From Streptomyces sp. XY006 (GTDB taxonomy: Bacteria > Actinomycetota > Actinomycetes > Streptomycetales > Streptomycetaceae): DNA of 64,000 nt. This document shows, piece by piece, positions 53,950-64,000 of this stretch. Under the pieces are notes generated by a model. That model did no database searches and was not told where the DNA came from. It saw only the letters and a program-made list of their open reading frames with translations. The stretch is taken from positions 62,001-126,000 of the forward strand of contig NZ_NOKT01000004.1 of assembly GCF_002237655.1 (NCBI RefSeq), in the 5' to 3' direction. The translations under genes and the position numbers were made by a program. Every line of letters begins with the position of its first letter. Within the stretch, counting starts at the first letter, position 1.

Positions 53950-55275
53950 GTGATCTCCCGAATCGATCTGCGCGGCGACGCCCTTCCCGAGGGCCCCGCC
54001 CTGCGTGACCTGCTGCCCCGAGCCGACTTCGACGTACAGGCCGCCCTGGAGAAGGTGCGTCCGATCTGCGAGGACGTGCATCATCGGGGCGACGCGGCGC
54101 TGATCGACGCCGCCGAGCGGTTCGACGGGGTCAGGCTCGACCAGGTGCGGGTCCCGGCCGCCGCGCTCACGCGCGCGCTGGAGGAGCTCGACCCGGCCGT
54201 GCGCGCGGCCCTGGAGGAGTCCATCCGGCGCGCCCGGACGGTCCACCGCGCGCAGCGCCGCAGCACCCACACCACCCAGGTCGTGCCGGGCGGCACCGTG
54301 ACCGAGAAGTGGGTTCCGGTCGAGCGCGTCGGGCTGTACGCGCCCGGCGGCCGGTCGGTGTACCCGTCCTCTGTGATCATGAACGTGGTGCCCGCGCAGG
54401 AGGCCGGCGTCGAGTCCGTCGCGCTCGCCTCGCCCGCCCAGGCCGACTTCGGCGGCCTGCCGCACCCGACCATCCTGGCCGCCTGCGCCCTGCTGGGCGT
54501 CGACGAGGTCTACGCGGCCGGCGGCGCCACGGCCGTGGCGATGTTCGCCTACGGCACCGAGTCCTGCGCCCCGGCGAACATGGTCACCGGCCCCGGCAAC
54601 ATCTGGGTCGCCGCCGCCAAGCGCTACTTCACCGGCAAGATCGGCATCGACGCCGAGGCCGGCCCGACCGAGATCGCGGTCCTCGCCGACGACACGGCCG
54701 ACCCGGTGCACGTCGCCTCCGACCTGATCAGCCAGGCGGAGCACGACCCGCTGGCCGCCGCCGTCCTGGTCACCGACTCCGTCGACCTCGCGGACGCGGT
54801 GGAGAAGGAGCTGGCGCCCCAGGTCGCCGCGACCCGGCACGTCGAGGACCGGATCGTCCCGGCGCTGTCCGGCCGGCAGTCCGCGATCGTCCTGGTCGAC
54901 GGCATCGAGGAGGGCCTGCGGGTGGTCGACGCGTACGGCGCCGAGCACCTGGAGATCCAGACCGCCGACGCCGCCGCGGTGGCCGACCGGGTCAAGAACG
55001 CCGGCGCGATCTTCATCGGCCCCTGGGCGCCCGTGTCGCTGGGCGACTACGCGGCCGGGTCCAACCACGTCCTGCCCACCGGCGGCTGCGCGTGCCACTC
55101 CTCCGGCCTGTCCGTGCAGTCGTTCCTGCGCGGCATCCACATCGTGGACTACACGCGCGAGGCCCTGGCCGACGTCGCGCACCACGTGGTGACGCTGGCG
55201 GAGGCCGAGGACCTGCCGGCCCACGGCGCGGCGATCAAGGCGAGGTTCGACTGGAAGGTTCCGCAGGGCAAGTGA
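53950..55275 (+). CDS. hisD: Histidinol dehydrogenase HisD
   Basis: A 441-residue zinc enzyme catalysing the last two steps of histidine synthesis, histidinol to histidine with 2 NAD+. Visible marks are [74 protein letters not shown] and the His-rich C-terminal [23 protein letters not shown] 53950 is chosen for family length and its -10-like hexamer. The stop overlaps hisC as GTGA. Confidence 0.96.
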   Translation: MISRIDLRGDALPEGPALRDLLPRADFDVQAALEKVRPICEDVHHRGDAALIDAAERFDGVRLDQVRVPAAALTRALEELDPAVRAALEESIRRARTVHRAQRRSTHTTQVVPGGTVTEKWVPVERVGLYAPGGRSVYPSSVIMNVVPAQEAGVESVALASPAQADFGGLPHPTILAACALLGVDEVYAAGGATAVAMFAYGTESCAPANMVTGPGNIWVAAAKRYFTGKIGIDAEAGPTEIAVLADDTADPVHVASDLISQAEHDPLAAAVLVTDSVDLADAVEKELAPQVAATRHVEDRIVPALSGRQSAIVLVDGIEEGLRVVDAYGAEHLEIQTADAAAVADRVKNAGAIFIGPWAPVSLGDYAAGSNHVLPTGGCACHSSGLSVQSFLRGIHIVDYTREALADVAHHVVTLAEAEDLPAHGAAIKARFDWKVPQGK

Positions 55276-56393
55276 GCGACGTACGCATCGACGACCTCCC
55301 CGTACGCGACGAGCTGCGCGGCAAGTCCCCCTACGGCGCGCCCCAGCTGGACGTCCCCGTACGGCTGAACACCAACGAGAACCCCTACCCGCTGCCCGAG
55401 CCGCTGGTCGAGCGGATCGCCGAGCGGGTCCGTGACGTGGCCCGCGACCTCAACCGCTATCCCGACCGGGACGCGGTCGAGCTGCGCACGCAGCTGGCGC
55501 GGTACCTGACGGACACCTCCGGCCACGAGGTCGGCCCGGCCCACGTCTGGGCGGCCAACGGCTCCAACGAGGTCATCCAGCAGCTGCTGCAGACCTTCGG
55601 CGGGCCGGGCCGCACCGCGATCGGGTTCGAGCCGTCGTACTCGATGCACGCGCTCATCGCGCGCGGCACGGGCACGGGCTGGATCTCCGGTCCCCGCGGC
55701 GAGGACTTCAACATCGACCTCGCCGCCGCCGAGCAGGCGATTGCCGAGCACAAGCCGGACGTCGTCTTCATCACCACCCCCAACAACCCCACGGGCAACG
55801 CGGTCCCGGCCGAGACGGTCCTCGCGCTGTACGAGGCCGCGCAGGCGGCGAAGCCGTCGATGGTGGTCGTGGACGAGGCGTACGTCGAGTTCAGCCACGG
55901 CGCCTCGCTGCTGCCGCTGCTCGACGGGCGGCCGCACCTGGTCATCTCGCGCACGATGTCGAAGGCTTTCGGCGCGGCGGGCCTGCGCCTGGGCTACCTC
56001 GCCGCGCACCCGGCCGTCGTGGACGCCGTGCAGCTCGTGCGGCTGCCGTACCACCTGTCGGCCGTCACCCAGGCGACCGCCCTGGCCGCCCTGGAGCACA
56101 CCGACACCCTGCTCGGCTACGTCGAGCAGCTCAAGGCCGAGCGCGACCGCCTGGTCGCCGAGCTGCGCGCGACCGGCTACGAGGTCGTCGAGTCCGACGC
56201 CAACTTCGTGCAGTTCGGGCGGTTCGACGGCGAGGGCGGCGCGCACGCGGCCTGGCGGAAGATCCTCGACCGGGGCGTCCTGGTCCGGGACAACGGCATT
56301 CCGGGCTGGCTGCGGGTGTCCGCCGGAACCCCCGAAGAGAACGACGCGTTCCTCGACGCGGTCCGTGAACTGAAGAAGGAGCAGAGCACATGA
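55272..56393 (+). CDS. hisC: Histidinol-phosphate aminotransferase HisC
   Basis: A 373-residue fold-type I PLP enzyme converting imidazole acetol phosphate to histidinol phosphate with glutamate. The PLP lysine is Lys231 ([17 protein letters not shown]); other marks are [28 protein letters not shown] and the Arg in [13 protein letters not shown]. It overlaps hisD (GTGA) and hisB (ATGA), so it is translationally coupled on both sides. Confidence 0.96.
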   Translation: MSDVRIDDLPVRDELRGKSPYGAPQLDVPVRLNTNENPYPLPEPLVERIAERVRDVARDLNRYPDRDAVELRTQLARYLTDTSGHEVGPAHVWAANGSNEVIQQLLQTFGGPGRTAIGFEPSYSMHALIARGTGTGWISGPRGEDFNIDLAAAEQAIAEHKPDVVFITTPNNPTGNAVPAETVLALYEAAQAAKPSMVVVDEAYVEFSHGASLLPLLDGRPHLVISRTMSKAFGAAGLRLGYLAAHPAVVDAVQLVRLPYHLSAVTQATALAALEHTDTLLGYVEQLKAERDRLVAELRATGYEVVESDANFVQFGRFDGEGGAHAAWRKILDRGVLVRDNGIPGWLRVSAGTPEENDAFLDAVRELKKEQST

Positions 56394-56983
56394 GCCGCGT
56401 GGGACGCGTGGAGCGAGTCACCAAGGAGACGTCGGTACTCGTCGAGATCGACCTCGACGGGTCCGGAAAGGTCGACGTGTCGACAGGCGTCGGCTTCTAC
56501 GACCACATGCTCGACCAGCTCGGCCGGCACGGCCTGTTCGACCTCACCGTGAAGACCGAGGGCGATCTGCACATCGACTCGCACCACACCATCGAGGACA
56601 CCGCCCTCGCACTGGGCGCGGCCTTCAAGCAGGCCCTCGGCGACAAGGTCGGCATCTACCGCTTCGGCAACTGCACGGTCCCGCTGGACGAGTCCCTCGC
56701 CCAGGTCACCGTCGACCTGTCGGGCCGCCCGTACCTGGTGCACACCGAGCCCGAGAACATGGCGCCGATGATCGGCGAGTACGACACCACCATGACCCGG
56801 CACATCCTGGAGTCCTTCGTCGCCCAGGCGCAGATCGCGCTGCACGTGCACGTGCCCTACGGGCGCAACGCGCACCACATCGTGGAGTGCCAGTTCAAGG
56901 CGCTCGCCCGGGCCCTGCGCTACGCCTCCGAGCGCGACCCGCGCGCGGCCGGCATCCTCCCCTCCACGAAGGGCGCCCTGTGA
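56390..56983 (+). CDS. hisB: Imidazoleglycerol-phosphate dehydratase HisB
   Basis: A 197-residue monofunctional dehydratase, without the phosphatase domain of E. coli HisB. The Mn-binding His-rich motifs are present: [28 protein letters not shown], and the mirrored [23 protein letters not shown]. The start overlaps hisC as ATGA. The stop overlaps the next small ORF as GTGA. Confidence 0.97.
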   Translation: MSRVGRVERVTKETSVLVEIDLDGSGKVDVSTGVGFYDHMLDQLGRHGLFDLTVKTEGDLHIDSHHTIEDTALALGAAFKQALGDKVGIYRFGNCTVPLDESLAQVTVDLSGRPYLVHTEPENMAPMIGEYDTTMTRHILESFVAQAQIALHVHVPYGRNAHHIVECQFKALARALRYASERDPRAAGILPSTKGAL

Positions 56984-57144
56984 ACGGCACCTCCACCCTG
57001 CTGATCGTCGTCGGCCTGTTCCTCGTCGGCGGGATCTACTCCTTCGTGAAGCAGAAGATGCCCAAGGGCCTGATCGTCCTGCTGTCGATCGGCGCCGCCA
57101 TGTGCCTGGTGGCCGGCGTCCTGAGGCTGGAGGTGTGGAATTGA
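56980..57144 (+). CDS. Small membrane protein (54 aa) inside the his operon
   Basis: A 54-residue protein with two hydrophobic helices (about residues 5-20 and 30-48) separated by a short basic loop [10 protein letters not shown]. Its GTG overlaps the hisB stop (GTGA), and its own stop overlaps the hisH TTG start (TTGA). It therefore sits inside an unbroken chain of coupled genes, and codon use is normal. I do not recognise the family; a conserved small actinobacterial membrane protein is likely. Its last codons supply the ribosome binding site of hisH. Confidence 0.75.
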   Translation: MNGTSTLLIVVGLFLVGGIYSFVKQKMPKGLIVLLSIGAAMCLVAGVLRLEVWN

Positions 57145-57785
57145 GCGCCCCCCGCAAGAACGTCGTCGTCTTCGACTACGGCTTCGGCAACGTCCGTTCC
57201 GCCGAGCGCGCCCTCGCCCGCGCGGGAGCCGACGTCGAGATAACGCGTGACTACGACAAGGCCCTGAACGCCGACGGCCTGCTCGTGCCGGGCGTCGGTG
57301 CCTTCGCGTCCTGCATGACGGGCCTGCGCGAGGCGCGCGGCGACTGGATCGTGGACCGCCGGCTGTCCGGCGGCCGCCCGGTCATGGGCATCTGCGTCGG
57401 CATGCAGATCCTCTTCGCGCGCGGCATCGAGCACGGCGTGGAGAGCGAGGGCCTCGACGAGTGGCCCGGCTCGGTCGAGCCGCTGCAGGCCGACGTCGTG
57501 CCCCACATGGGCTGGAACACCGTGGACGCGGCTCCCGGCTCGCGGCTGTTCGCCGGCCTGGACCCCGACGCGCGCTTCTACTTCGTGCACTCCTACGCCG
57601 TCCACGACTGGTCGCTGGAGACGCACAACCCCGCTATCGAGGCCCCCAAGGTCACCTGGTCGACACACGGCAAGCCGTTCGTCGCGGCCGTCGAGAACGG
57701 CGCCCTGTGGGCCACCCAGTTCCACCCCGAGAAGTCCGGCGACGCCGGAGCCCAGCTCCTCACCAACTGGATCGGAACCCTGTGA
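57141..57785 (+). CDS. hisH: Imidazole glycerol phosphate synthase glutaminase subunit HisH
   Basis: A 214-residue class I glutamine amidotransferase that feeds ammonia to HisF. The catalytic triad is Cys85 ([11 protein letters not shown]) with His195 and Glu197 (TQFHPEKSG). The opening [18 protein letters not shown] is typical. TTG 57141 is chosen because GGAGG lies 7 nt upstream, whereas GTG 57135 lies only 1 nt from it; the TTG also overlaps the preceding stop. hisF, its partner, is two genes downstream. Confidence 0.95.
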   Translation: MSAPRKNVVVFDYGFGNVRSAERALARAGADVEITRDYDKALNADGLLVPGVGAFASCMTGLREARGDWIVDRRLSGGRPVMGICVGMQILFARGIEHGVESEGLDEWPGSVEPLQADVVPHMGWNTVDAAPGSRLFAGLDPDARFYFVHSYAVHDWSLETHNPAIEAPKVTWSTHGKPFVAAVENGALWATQFHPEKSGDAGAQLLTNWIGTL

Positions 57786-58507
57786 GCAAGCTCGAACTCC
57801 TCCCCGCCGTCGACGTCCGCGACGGCCAGGCCGTCCGTCTGGTGCACGGCGAGTCCGGCACCGAGACCTCCTACGGCTCCCCCCTGGAGGCGGCCCTGGC
57901 CTGGCAGCGCTCCGGTGCCGAGTGGCTCCACCTGGTCGACCTGGACGCCGCGTTCGGCACGGGTGACAACCGCGAGCTGATCGCCGAGGTCGCCAAGGCG
58001 ATGGACATCAAGGTCGAGCTCTCCGGCGGCATCCGCGACGACGGCACCCTCGCCGCCGCCCTCGCCACCGGCTGCACCCGCGTGAACCTCGGCACGGCCG
58101 CCCTGGAGACCCCCGAGTGGGTCGCCAAGGTCATCGCCGAGCACGGCGACAGGATCGCGGTCGGCCTGGACGTGCGGGGCACCACCCTGCGCGGCCGCGG
58201 CTGGACCCGCGACGGCGGCGACCTCTACGAGACGCTGGAGCGCCTGAACCAGGAGGGCTGCGCCCGCTACGTCGTCACCGACATCGCCAAGGACGGCACG
58301 CTCCAGGGCCCCAACCTGGAGCTGCTGAAGAACGTCTGCGCGGCCACCGACCGCCCGGTCGTGGCCTCCGGCGGCGTCTCCTCGCTCGACGACCTGCGCG
58401 CGATCGCCGAGCTGGTCCCGCTCGGTGTCGAGGGCGCGATCGTAGGGAAGGCGCTGTACGCAAAGGCGTTCACCCTGGAAGAGGCCTTGGAGGCTGTGTC
58501 GTCATGA
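57782..58507 (+). CDS. priA: Bifunctional ProFAR/phosphoribosylanthranilate isomerase PriA (HisA/TrpF)
   Basis: A 241-residue (beta/alpha)8 isomerase. In Streptomyces and Mycobacterium this enzyme serves both histidine (HisA) and tryptophan (TrpF) synthesis, because trpF is missing. The general base and acid are Asp11 (LPAVDVRDG) and Asp167 ([16 protein letters not shown]). [19 protein letters not shown] resembles the flexible PriA loop. The start overlaps hisH (GTGA), and the stop overlaps the ridA-like gene (ATGA). Confidence 0.94.
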   Translation: MSKLELLPAVDVRDGQAVRLVHGESGTETSYGSPLEAALAWQRSGAEWLHLVDLDAAFGTGDNRELIAEVAKAMDIKVELSGGIRDDGTLAAALATGCTRVNLGTAALETPEWVAKVIAEHGDRIAVGLDVRGTTLRGRGWTRDGGDLYETLERLNQEGCARYVVTDIAKDGTLQGPNLELLKNVCAATDRPVVASGGVSSLDDLRAIAELVPLGVEGAIVGKALYAKAFTLEEALEAVSS

Positions 58508-58911
58508 GCGGTGCCGTACGGCGTGTGCAGAGCGGAAGTCCCTGGGAAGAGTCCTTCGGTTTTGCACGGGCCGTGGCGGCGGGTGACCGCGTGCTCGTCG
58601 CGGGCACGACCGCCTTCAAGGGCGACGTGCTCTACGGCGAGGGCGACCCGTACGAACAGGCCAAGGTGGCCTTCACCACCGCCCTGGAGGCGATCGGCGA
58701 GTACGGTCTCGGCGTCGAGTCCGTGATCCGCACCCGGGTCTACCTCGCCCACGCGCGCGACGTCGACGCGGTGGGACGGGCCCACCGGGAGATGTTCGAC
58801 GCCGTACGCCCCGTCACGACCCTGCTGGTCGTGCAGGGCTTCATCGACTCCCGGGTCCTGGTGTCGGTGGAAGTGGAAGCATTCAGAGGCACCCCCTCAC
58901 AGGAACACTAG
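58504..58911 (+). CDS. RidA/YjgF family protein
   Basis: A 135-residue Rid-family protein. The conserved Arg is in [24 protein letters not shown], with VLVAGTTAF early and the C-terminal [15 protein letters not shown]. RidA-type proteins hydrolyse reactive enamine/imine intermediates made by PLP enzymes. Its coupled position (ATGA overlap with priA, 13 nt before hisF) suggests protection of amino-acid synthesis. Exact activity is not provable from sequence. Confidence 0.9.
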   Translation: MSGAVRRVQSGSPWEESFGFARAVAAGDRVLVAGTTAFKGDVLYGEGDPYEQAKVAFTTALEAIGEYGLGVESVIRTRVYLAHARDVDAVGRAHREMFDAVRPVTTLLVVQGFIDSRVLVSVEVEAFRGTPSQEH

Positions 58912-58924
58912 AGGAGCACGATTC

Positions 58925-59680
58925 ATGACCCTGGCGGTCCGAGTCATCCCCTGCCTGGACGTGGACAACGGCCGGGTCGTCAAGGGCGTCAACTTCCAGA
59001 ACCTGCGCGACGCGGGCGACCCCGTCGAGATGGCGAAGGTGTACGACACCGAGGGCGCCGACGAGCTGACGTTCCTGGACATCACCGCCTCGTCGGGCAA
59101 CCGCGAGACGACCTACGACGTGGTGCGCCGCACGGCCGAGCAGGTGTTCATCCCGCTCACCGTCGGCGGCGGCGTGCGCACCGCCGAGGACGTCGACAAG
59201 CTGCTGCGGGCTGGTGCGGACAAGGTCGGCGTCAACACCGCCGCCATCGCCCGCCCCGACCTGATCCGCGAGATCGCCGAGCGCTTCGGGCGCCAGGTCC
59301 TGGTCCTGTCGGTGGACGCCCGGCGCACCGAGTCGGGCTCCTTCGAGGTGACCACCCACGGCGGCCGCAAGGGCACCGGCATCGACGCCGTCGAGTGGGC
59401 CCACCGGGCCGCCGAACTGGGCGCCGGCGAGATCCTGCTCAACTCCATGGACGCCGACGGCACCAAGGACGGCTACGACCTGGAGATGATCCGGGCCGTG
59501 CGCAAGCACGTCACCGTCCCGGTCATCGCCTCGGGCGGCGCGGGCGGACTCGCCCACTTCCCTCCGGCCATCGAGGCGGGCGCGGACGCGGTCCTGGCCG
59601 CCTCGGTGTTCCACTTCGGCGACCTGCGCATCGGCGAGGTCAAGCAGACCCTGCGGGAGGCGGGCCACCCGGTGCGGTGA
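58925..59680 (+). CDS. hisF: Imidazole glycerol phosphate synthase cyclase subunit HisF
   Basis: A 251-residue (beta/alpha)8 cyclase that joins ammonia to PRFAR, giving IGP and AICAR. The catalytic pair is Asp12 ([17 protein letters not shown]) and Asp131 (LSVDARR). [11 protein letters not shown] and [12 protein letters not shown] are phosphate-binding. AGAGGAG precedes the ATG. The last codons and stop are duplicated downstream as a 26-bp tandem repeat. Confidence 0.97.
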   Translation: MTLAVRVIPCLDVDNGRVVKGVNFQNLRDAGDPVEMAKVYDTEGADELTFLDITASSGNRETTYDVVRRTAEQVFIPLTVGGGVRTAEDVDKLLRAGADKVGVNTAAIARPDLIREIAERFGRQVLVLSVDARRTESGSFEVTTHGGRKGTGIDAVEWAHRAAELGAGEILLNSMDADGTKDGYDLEMIRAVRKHVTVPVIASGGAGGLAHFPPAIEAGADAVLAASVFHFGDLRIGEVKQTLREAGHPVR

Positions 59681-59745
59681 AGCCCCCGGAACCCCCGCTG
59701 CGGTGACGCCCCCGGAACCCCCGGTGCGGTGAAGCCCTCGGACCT
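59671..59745 (+). repeat. 26-bp tandem repeats starting at the hisF stop codon
   Basis: GGTGCGGTGAAGCCCCCGGA and the following ACCCCC occupy 59671-59696, including the last hisF codons and stop. They recur at 59697-59722 and, partly, from 59723. The unit is exactly 26 bp with two or three differences. A new stop follows each copy. Confidence 0.85.
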
Positions 59746-59748
59746 CGC

Positions 59749-59785
59749 CGGCAGCCCCGGACCGCACCCGCGGCCGGGGCTGCCG
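59749..59785. terminator. Terminator between hisF and the convergent TIGR03085 gene
   Basis: CGGCAGCCCCGG (59749-59760) pairs perfectly with 59774-59785; the loop of 13 nt can form a small inner stem. It lies between convergent genes and may work both ways. Confidence 0.8.
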
Positions 59786-59799
59786 CGCGCCGTCCGTCC

Positions 59800-60435
59800 T
59801 CAGATCCCCAGCTGCTTCGTCTCGTGCAGCTTGGCGATCGCGTTTTCGTCGCCGTCCAGGTCGACCTTGGCCGCGCTCTGGCGGCCGTAGGAGAACAGGA
59901 CCAGTTCGGACGGCTCGCCCGTCACCGTCACGACCGGGGTGCCGCGGTGGGCGACCGCCGTCTGGCCGTCGGGGCGGCGCAGCACCAGGCCCGTCGGCAC
60001 GCCGCGGCCCATCAGCCGGGCCGTGCGCTCCAGGCGGGACCACAGGGCGTCCTGGAAGACCGGGTCGAGCTCGCGCGGGGACCAGTCGGGCTGGGCGCGT
60101 CGGACGTCCTCCGTGTGGACGTAGAACTCGACGATGTTCGACGCCTCGTCGACCGGCTTGAGCGAGAAGGGCGAGAACCGTGGCGGGCCGGTACGGATCA
60201 GCTGGATCAGCTCCTCGTACGGCTTCTCCGTGTACTCCGCCATCACCCGGTCCAGGCGCGGCGCGAGCTGCTTGATCAGTATCCCGCCGGCCGCGTCCGG
60301 GCGGCGCTCGCGGACCACCACGTGCGCGGCGAGGTCCCGGGTCGTCCAGCCCTCGCACAGGGTGGGCGCGTCCGGGCCCGCGGTCTCCAACAGGTCGGCG
60401 AGGAGAAGTCGTTCACGCTTGGCATGGGTCGACAT
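59800..60435 (-). CDS. TIGR03085 family protein (DinB/maleylpyruvate isomerase-like)
   Basis: A 211-residue protein. The N-terminal four-helix DinB-like fold has [23 protein letters not shown] (His for metal binding) and [16 protein letters not shown]. The C-terminal part is an SCP2-like sheet. TIGR03085 proteins are actinobacterial; some relatives use mycothiol as cofactor, but the reaction here is unknown. It is divergent from hisI. Confidence 0.88.
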   Translation of the reverse strand: MSTHAKRERLLLADLLETAGPDAPTLCEGWTTRDLAAHVVVRERRPDAAGGILIKQLAPRLDRVMAEYTEKPYEELIQLIRTGPPRFSPFSLKPVDEASNIVEFYVHTEDVRRAQPDWSPRELDPVFQDALWSRLERTARLMGRGVPTGLVLRRPDGQTAVAHRGTPVVTVTGEPSELVLFSYGRQSAAKVDLDGDENAIAKLHETKQLGI

Positions 60436-60505
60436 GCGGCCAGCCTACGGCCGCCCACCGGGTCCGCCCAGTGGACACTCCACCTGCGCCGCCGCCGGCG
60501 CGCGG

Positions 60506-60511
60506 CACAAT
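60506..60511 (+). promoter_or_regulatory. Candidate -10 of hisI
   Basis: CACAAT lies 7 nt before the hisI ATG, with no ribosome binding site. An identical hexamer and spacing precede the DUF2752 gene at 63535. Confidence 0.45.
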
Positions 60512-60518
60512 GGTCGGC

Positions 60519-60905
60519 ATGACCAGCGAGCCCAGCCGCCTCGACCCGGAGATCGCCGCCCGCCTCAAGCGCAGCGCCGACGGCCTCCTGCCCGCCATCG
60601 CCCAGCAGTACGACACCGGTGAGGTGCTCATGCTCGGCTGGATGGACGACGAGGCCCTGCATCGCACCCTCACCACCGGCCGGTGCACGTACTGGTCCCG
60701 CAGCCGCCGCGAGTACTGGGTCAAGGGCGACACCTCCGGCCACGTCCAGTGGGTGAAGTCCGTGGCGCTGGACTGCGACGCCGACACCGTGCTCGTCAAG
60801 GTCGACCAGGTCGGCGCCGCCTGCCACACCGGCGCCCGCACGTGTTTCGACGAGGACGTGCTCCTCAAGGACGGCGGTTCCGCCGCTCCCGCCGCGGATC
60901 AGTAA
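60519..60905 (+). CDS. hisI: Phosphoribosyl-AMP cyclohydrolase HisI
   Basis: A 128-residue zinc/magnesium enzyme that opens the adenine ring of PR-AMP in histidine synthesis. Motifs are [32 protein letters not shown], the metal-binding [11 protein letters not shown] and the Cys pair CHTGARTC. It lacks the HisE domain, as is usual in actinobacteria. The gene is split from the main his operon by the convergent TIGR03085 gene and has its own promoter. Confidence 0.96.
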   Translation: MTSEPSRLDPEIAARLKRSADGLLPAIAQQYDTGEVLMLGWMDDEALHRTLTTGRCTYWSRSRREYWVKGDTSGHVQWVKSVALDCDADTVLVKVDQVGAACHTGARTCFDEDVLLKDGGSAAPAADQ

Positions 60906-60908
60906 GGT
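60903..60908 (+). promoter_or_regulatory. Candidate -10 of trpE overlapping the hisI stop
   Basis: TAAGGT begins with the hisI stop codon TAA and ends 8 nt before the trpE ATG. It fits TANNNT and could start a leaderless trpE transcript. AAGG within it could also serve as a weak ribosome binding site. Confidence 0.35.
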
Positions 60909-60916
60909 CGGCCGCC

Positions 60917-62398
<1,482 letters not shown>

Positions 62399-62404
62399 GA
62401 TGAC

Positions 62405-62428
62405 CCCCGGGTGACGGTTCGCCCGGGG
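62405..62428 (+). terminator. Possible terminator after trpE
   Basis: CCCCGGG (62405-62411) pairs with CCCGGGG (62422-62428), with an inner GGT/GCC-like closure. It is short but GC-only, and sits 7 nt past the trpE stop, just before the next candidate promoter. Confidence 0.4.
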
Positions 62429-62435
62429 TTCAGGC

Positions 62436-62441
62436 GATAGT
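62436..62441 (+). promoter_or_regulatory. Candidate -10 of the Trp-associated membrane protein gene
   Basis: GATAGT stands 6 nt before the GTG at 62448 with no ribosome binding site, again the leaderless layout. Confidence 0.35.
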
Positions 62442-62447
62442 GGGGAC

Positions 62448-63080
62448 GTGACTGCTGTACCTCACCCCCGTTCCCAAGCCGCCGGATCCGCCCGGGCCGG
62501 CCGCCTGAGCCTCGCCGCCGCGCTGCTGTGCGGCGCGCTCGGCGCGGCCGTGGCGCTCCTCGCCACCCGGCAGCAGTGGTCGGAGGGCACCGCGACGGTG
62601 GCCGGCGGCGCCTTCCCGCTGACCGCCAGCGGCAGCGACGTCACGGGCGTCCCCGCGGCGCTCGCCGTCGTGGGCCTCGCCGCGCTCGTCGCCGTCTTCG
62701 CCGTCCGCCGCGCGGGCCGTGTCGTGGTGGCCGCGCTGCTGGCGCTCTCCGGGGCGGGCACGGTGGCCGCCGCCCTGTCCGGCGCCTCCGACAGCTCCGC
62801 GCTCGACGAGAAGGCCGCCCAGGCCTCCGGCGACACCTCCGCGTCGGTGGCCGCCCTCAGCCACACGGCCTGGCCGTACGTCGCGGCCGTCGGCGGCGTG
62901 CTGCTCCTGCTGGCCGGGCTGCTCGCCCTGCGCTACGGCCGGCTGTGGCCCGCGATGTCCGGCCGCTACGAGCGCGGCGGCACGCCCCGGCCGCGCCGCC
63001 GGGCCCCCGCCGCCGACCCCGACCGGCCCGAGGAGCTGTGGAAGGCGCTCGACCGGGGCGAGGACCCGACCGGGGCCTGA
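62448..63080 (+). CDS. Trp biosynthesis-associated membrane protein (TIGR02234)
   Basis: A 210-residue protein with four transmembrane helices (about residues 18-37, 62-80, 85-105 and 135-160). The first loop carries the conserved ATRQQWSEG, and TASGSDVTGVPAALAVVGLA follows. The basic C-terminus includes EELWKALDRGEDPT. This matches TIGR02234, found in actinobacterial trp clusters. Its role, perhaps transport or enzyme anchoring, is unknown. Confidence 0.88.
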   Translation: MTAVPHPRSQAAGSARAGRLSLAAALLCGALGAAVALLATRQQWSEGTATVAGGAFPLTASGSDVTGVPAALAVVGLAALVAVFAVRRAGRVVVAALLALSGAGTVAAALSGASDSSALDEKAAQASGDTSASVAALSHTAWPYVAAVGGVLLLLAGLLALRYGRLWPAMSGRYERGGTPRPRRRAPAADPDRPEELWKALDRGEDPTGA

Positions 63081-63190
63081 GCCGCCCGGGTGAGTCCGGG
63101 GAGCACCCCCGGTCACCGTCCGCGCGCGGGTGCGGGACAATGGCCCCGAGCGTCCTGCTCAGACACGCACACAGCAACGAGGAGCAAGCA

Positions 63191-63442
63191 ATGGCGGGCA
63201 GCAGCCACGGTCACACCCCGGCCGCCTGGACCGGTGTCATCATCGCCTTCATCGGTTTCTGCGTCGCGGGCGCGTTCATGGTGATGGACCAGCCGGCGGG
63301 TTTCTGGGCCGGCATGGTGGTCGTGCTCCTCGGCGGTGTCGTCGGCGGTGTCATGCGGATGATGGGCCTCGGCCAGCCGAAGGACCTGCACGCCCCGCAC
63401 CAGATGACGGGCGACCGCGAGCCGGCGCGCGCCGAGGGCTGA
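63191..63442 (+). CDS. HGxxPAAW motif small membrane protein
   Basis: An 83-residue protein. The N-terminal HGHTPAAW matches the HGxxPAAW actinobacterial family, followed by two transmembrane helices (about residues 15-32 and 38-58) and a His/Pro tail. GAGGAGCAAG precedes the ATG. It lies in the trp neighbourhood as in other actinobacteria. Function unknown. Confidence 0.88.
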   Translation: MAGSSHGHTPAAWTGVIIAFIGFCVAGAFMVMDQPAGFWAGMVVVLLGGVVGGVMRMMGLGQPKDLHAPHQMTGDREPARAEG

Positions 63443-63465
63443 ACGCGTCGGGAAGACACGACCTC

Positions 63466-63511
63466 GCGCGAGGGGCGGCCGGCACTCGGGTGCCGGGACC
63501 GCCCCTCGCGC
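63466..63511 (+). terminator. Strong terminator after the HGxxPAAW gene
   Basis: GCGCGAGGGGCGG (63466-63478) pairs with 63499-63511, enclosing a second perfect stem CCGGCAC/GTGCCGG. A long two-part hairpin 23 nt after the stop codon. Confidence 0.85.
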
Positions 63512-63521
63512 ACGTGCGGGG

Positions 63522-63527
63522 CACAAT
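63522..63527 (+). promoter_or_regulatory. Candidate -10 of the DUF2752 gene
   Basis: CACAAT lies 7 nt before GTG 63535, exactly as at hisI. It argues for GTG 63535 rather than the ATG at 63526, which would lie within the hexamer. Confidence 0.45.
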
Positions 63528-63534
63528 GCCTGGT

Positions 63535-63960
63535 GTGAACGCCGACAGCCGAAGCGTGACGCACGGTCTCCCGGGACGCCTGGCCGTCCCCGCCGGGCTC
63601 CTGGCGGGCGCTGCCGCCGCCTTCGCCTACGTGGGCGCGGTGGACCCGAACGAACCCGGCCACTACCCCGTCTGCCCGCTGCTGCGCCACACGGGCCTGT
63701 ACTGCCCCGGCTGCGGGGGACTGCGCAGCGCCCACGCGTTCGTGCACGGCGACCTGCCGGCCGCCCTGCACGCCAACGCGCTCGCCGTCCTCGGCTATCT
63801 GGCCTGCGCCGTGCTGTGGACCGTCTGGGTGGTCCACGCGGTACGCGGACGCCCGCTGCGGATCGACCCGCGCCCCGGGCTGGTCTGGGGCCTGGGCGCG
63901 TTGCTGCTGGTCTTCACGGTTGTCCGGAACCTGCCCTTCGGTGGCTGGCTGCATCCTTGA
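63535..63960 (+). CDS. DUF2752 domain-containing membrane protein
   Basis: A 141-residue protein with three transmembrane helices. The DUF2752 signature lies between the first two: CPLLRHTGLYCPGCGGLRSAHAFVHGDLPAALHANALAVL, with a CPGCG pair that may bind metal. The last helix ends FGGWLHP. Function unknown. It lies downstream of the HGxxPAAW gene, behind a terminator, with its own promoter. The remaining 40 bp of the window show nothing further. Confidence 0.87.
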   Translation: MNADSRSVTHGLPGRLAVPAGLLAGAAAAFAYVGAVDPNEPGHYPVCPLLRHTGLYCPGCGGLRSAHAFVHGDLPAALHANALAVLGYLACAVLWTVWVVHAVRGRPLRIDPRPGLVWGLGALLLVFTVVRNLPFGGWLHP

Positions 63961-64000
63961 TCATCCGGAGGACGTCCAGGTAGTGGGACCGGCGTCAACC

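Noticed and set aside
60906..60916. trp leader peptide or attenuator before trpE
   Set aside because: Only 11 nt separate hisI and trpE, so there is no room for a leader peptide with Trp codons or an attenuator hairpin.

Overview
The window is high-GC actinobacterial DNA, almost certainly a Streptomyces chromosome. Third codon positions are nearly all G or C, GTG and TTG starts are common, and stop/start overlaps (ATGA, GTGA, TTGA) are frequent. Gene content and order match the division/cell-wall (dcw) and histidine regions known from Streptomyces: ftsI-murE-murF-mraY-murD-ftsW-murG-ftsQ-ftsZ-pgeF-ylmE-sepF-ylmG-divIVA, then ileS, a histone/DksA fusion, lspA, rluD, dnaE and the his genes. I see no mobile elements, CRISPR arrays, rRNA or tRNA genes.

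Layout. (1) 1-1160: tail of an unidentified gene, a DUF3040 membrane protein, and strong terminators. (2) 1157-6776, minus strand: a MoxR ATPase / DUF58 / transglutaminase operon and a beta-carbonic anhydrase. (3) 7058-25113, plus strand: the dcw cluster. mraZ, ftsA and murC are absent from it. An odd 351-bp repeat-rich stretch separates rsmH from ftsL, and a long promoter region precedes ftsZ. (4) 25263-28790, minus strand: ileS behind a T-box riboswitch whose sequestrator hairpin would hide the ribosome binding site. (5) 29085-34184: the DdbA-like histone/DksA protein, lspA, rluD, a GNAT protein and a Na+/H+ antiporter. (6) 34543-41220: MscS channel, small hydrolase, Tat-exported PhoD phosphatase, DsbA-like thioredoxin, a membrane protein and DUF2252. 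(7) 41437-53771: dnaE1, a small basic protein, a NYN-domain protein, an ABC transporter pair, DUF2567, YbaK, a Lon-N protein and two poorly characterised genes. (8) 53950-63960: hisD-hisC-hisB-(small membrane ORF)-hisH-priA-ridA-hisF, a TIGR03085 gene, hisI, trpE and three small membrane-protein genes.

How it fits together. The dcw block makes lipid II (murE, murF, mraY, murD, murG), polymerises and crosslinks it at the septum (ftsW, ftsI, ftsL, ftsQ) and positions the machinery (ftsZ, sepF, divIVA). PriA serves both the histidine and tryptophan pathways, linking the his operon to trpE.

The content is mostly conserved housekeeping, and I found no convincing new multi-gene system. The points most worth a second look are: the frame-preserving tandem repeats between rsmH and ftsL; short tandem duplications that start at or just after stop codons (hisF, DUF2567, the antiporter); a coupled 54-codon membrane ORF inside the his operon; the translational T-box of ileS; and a recurrent promoter layout (-10-like hexamer 6-8 nt before the start codon) that points to many leaderless mRNAs.
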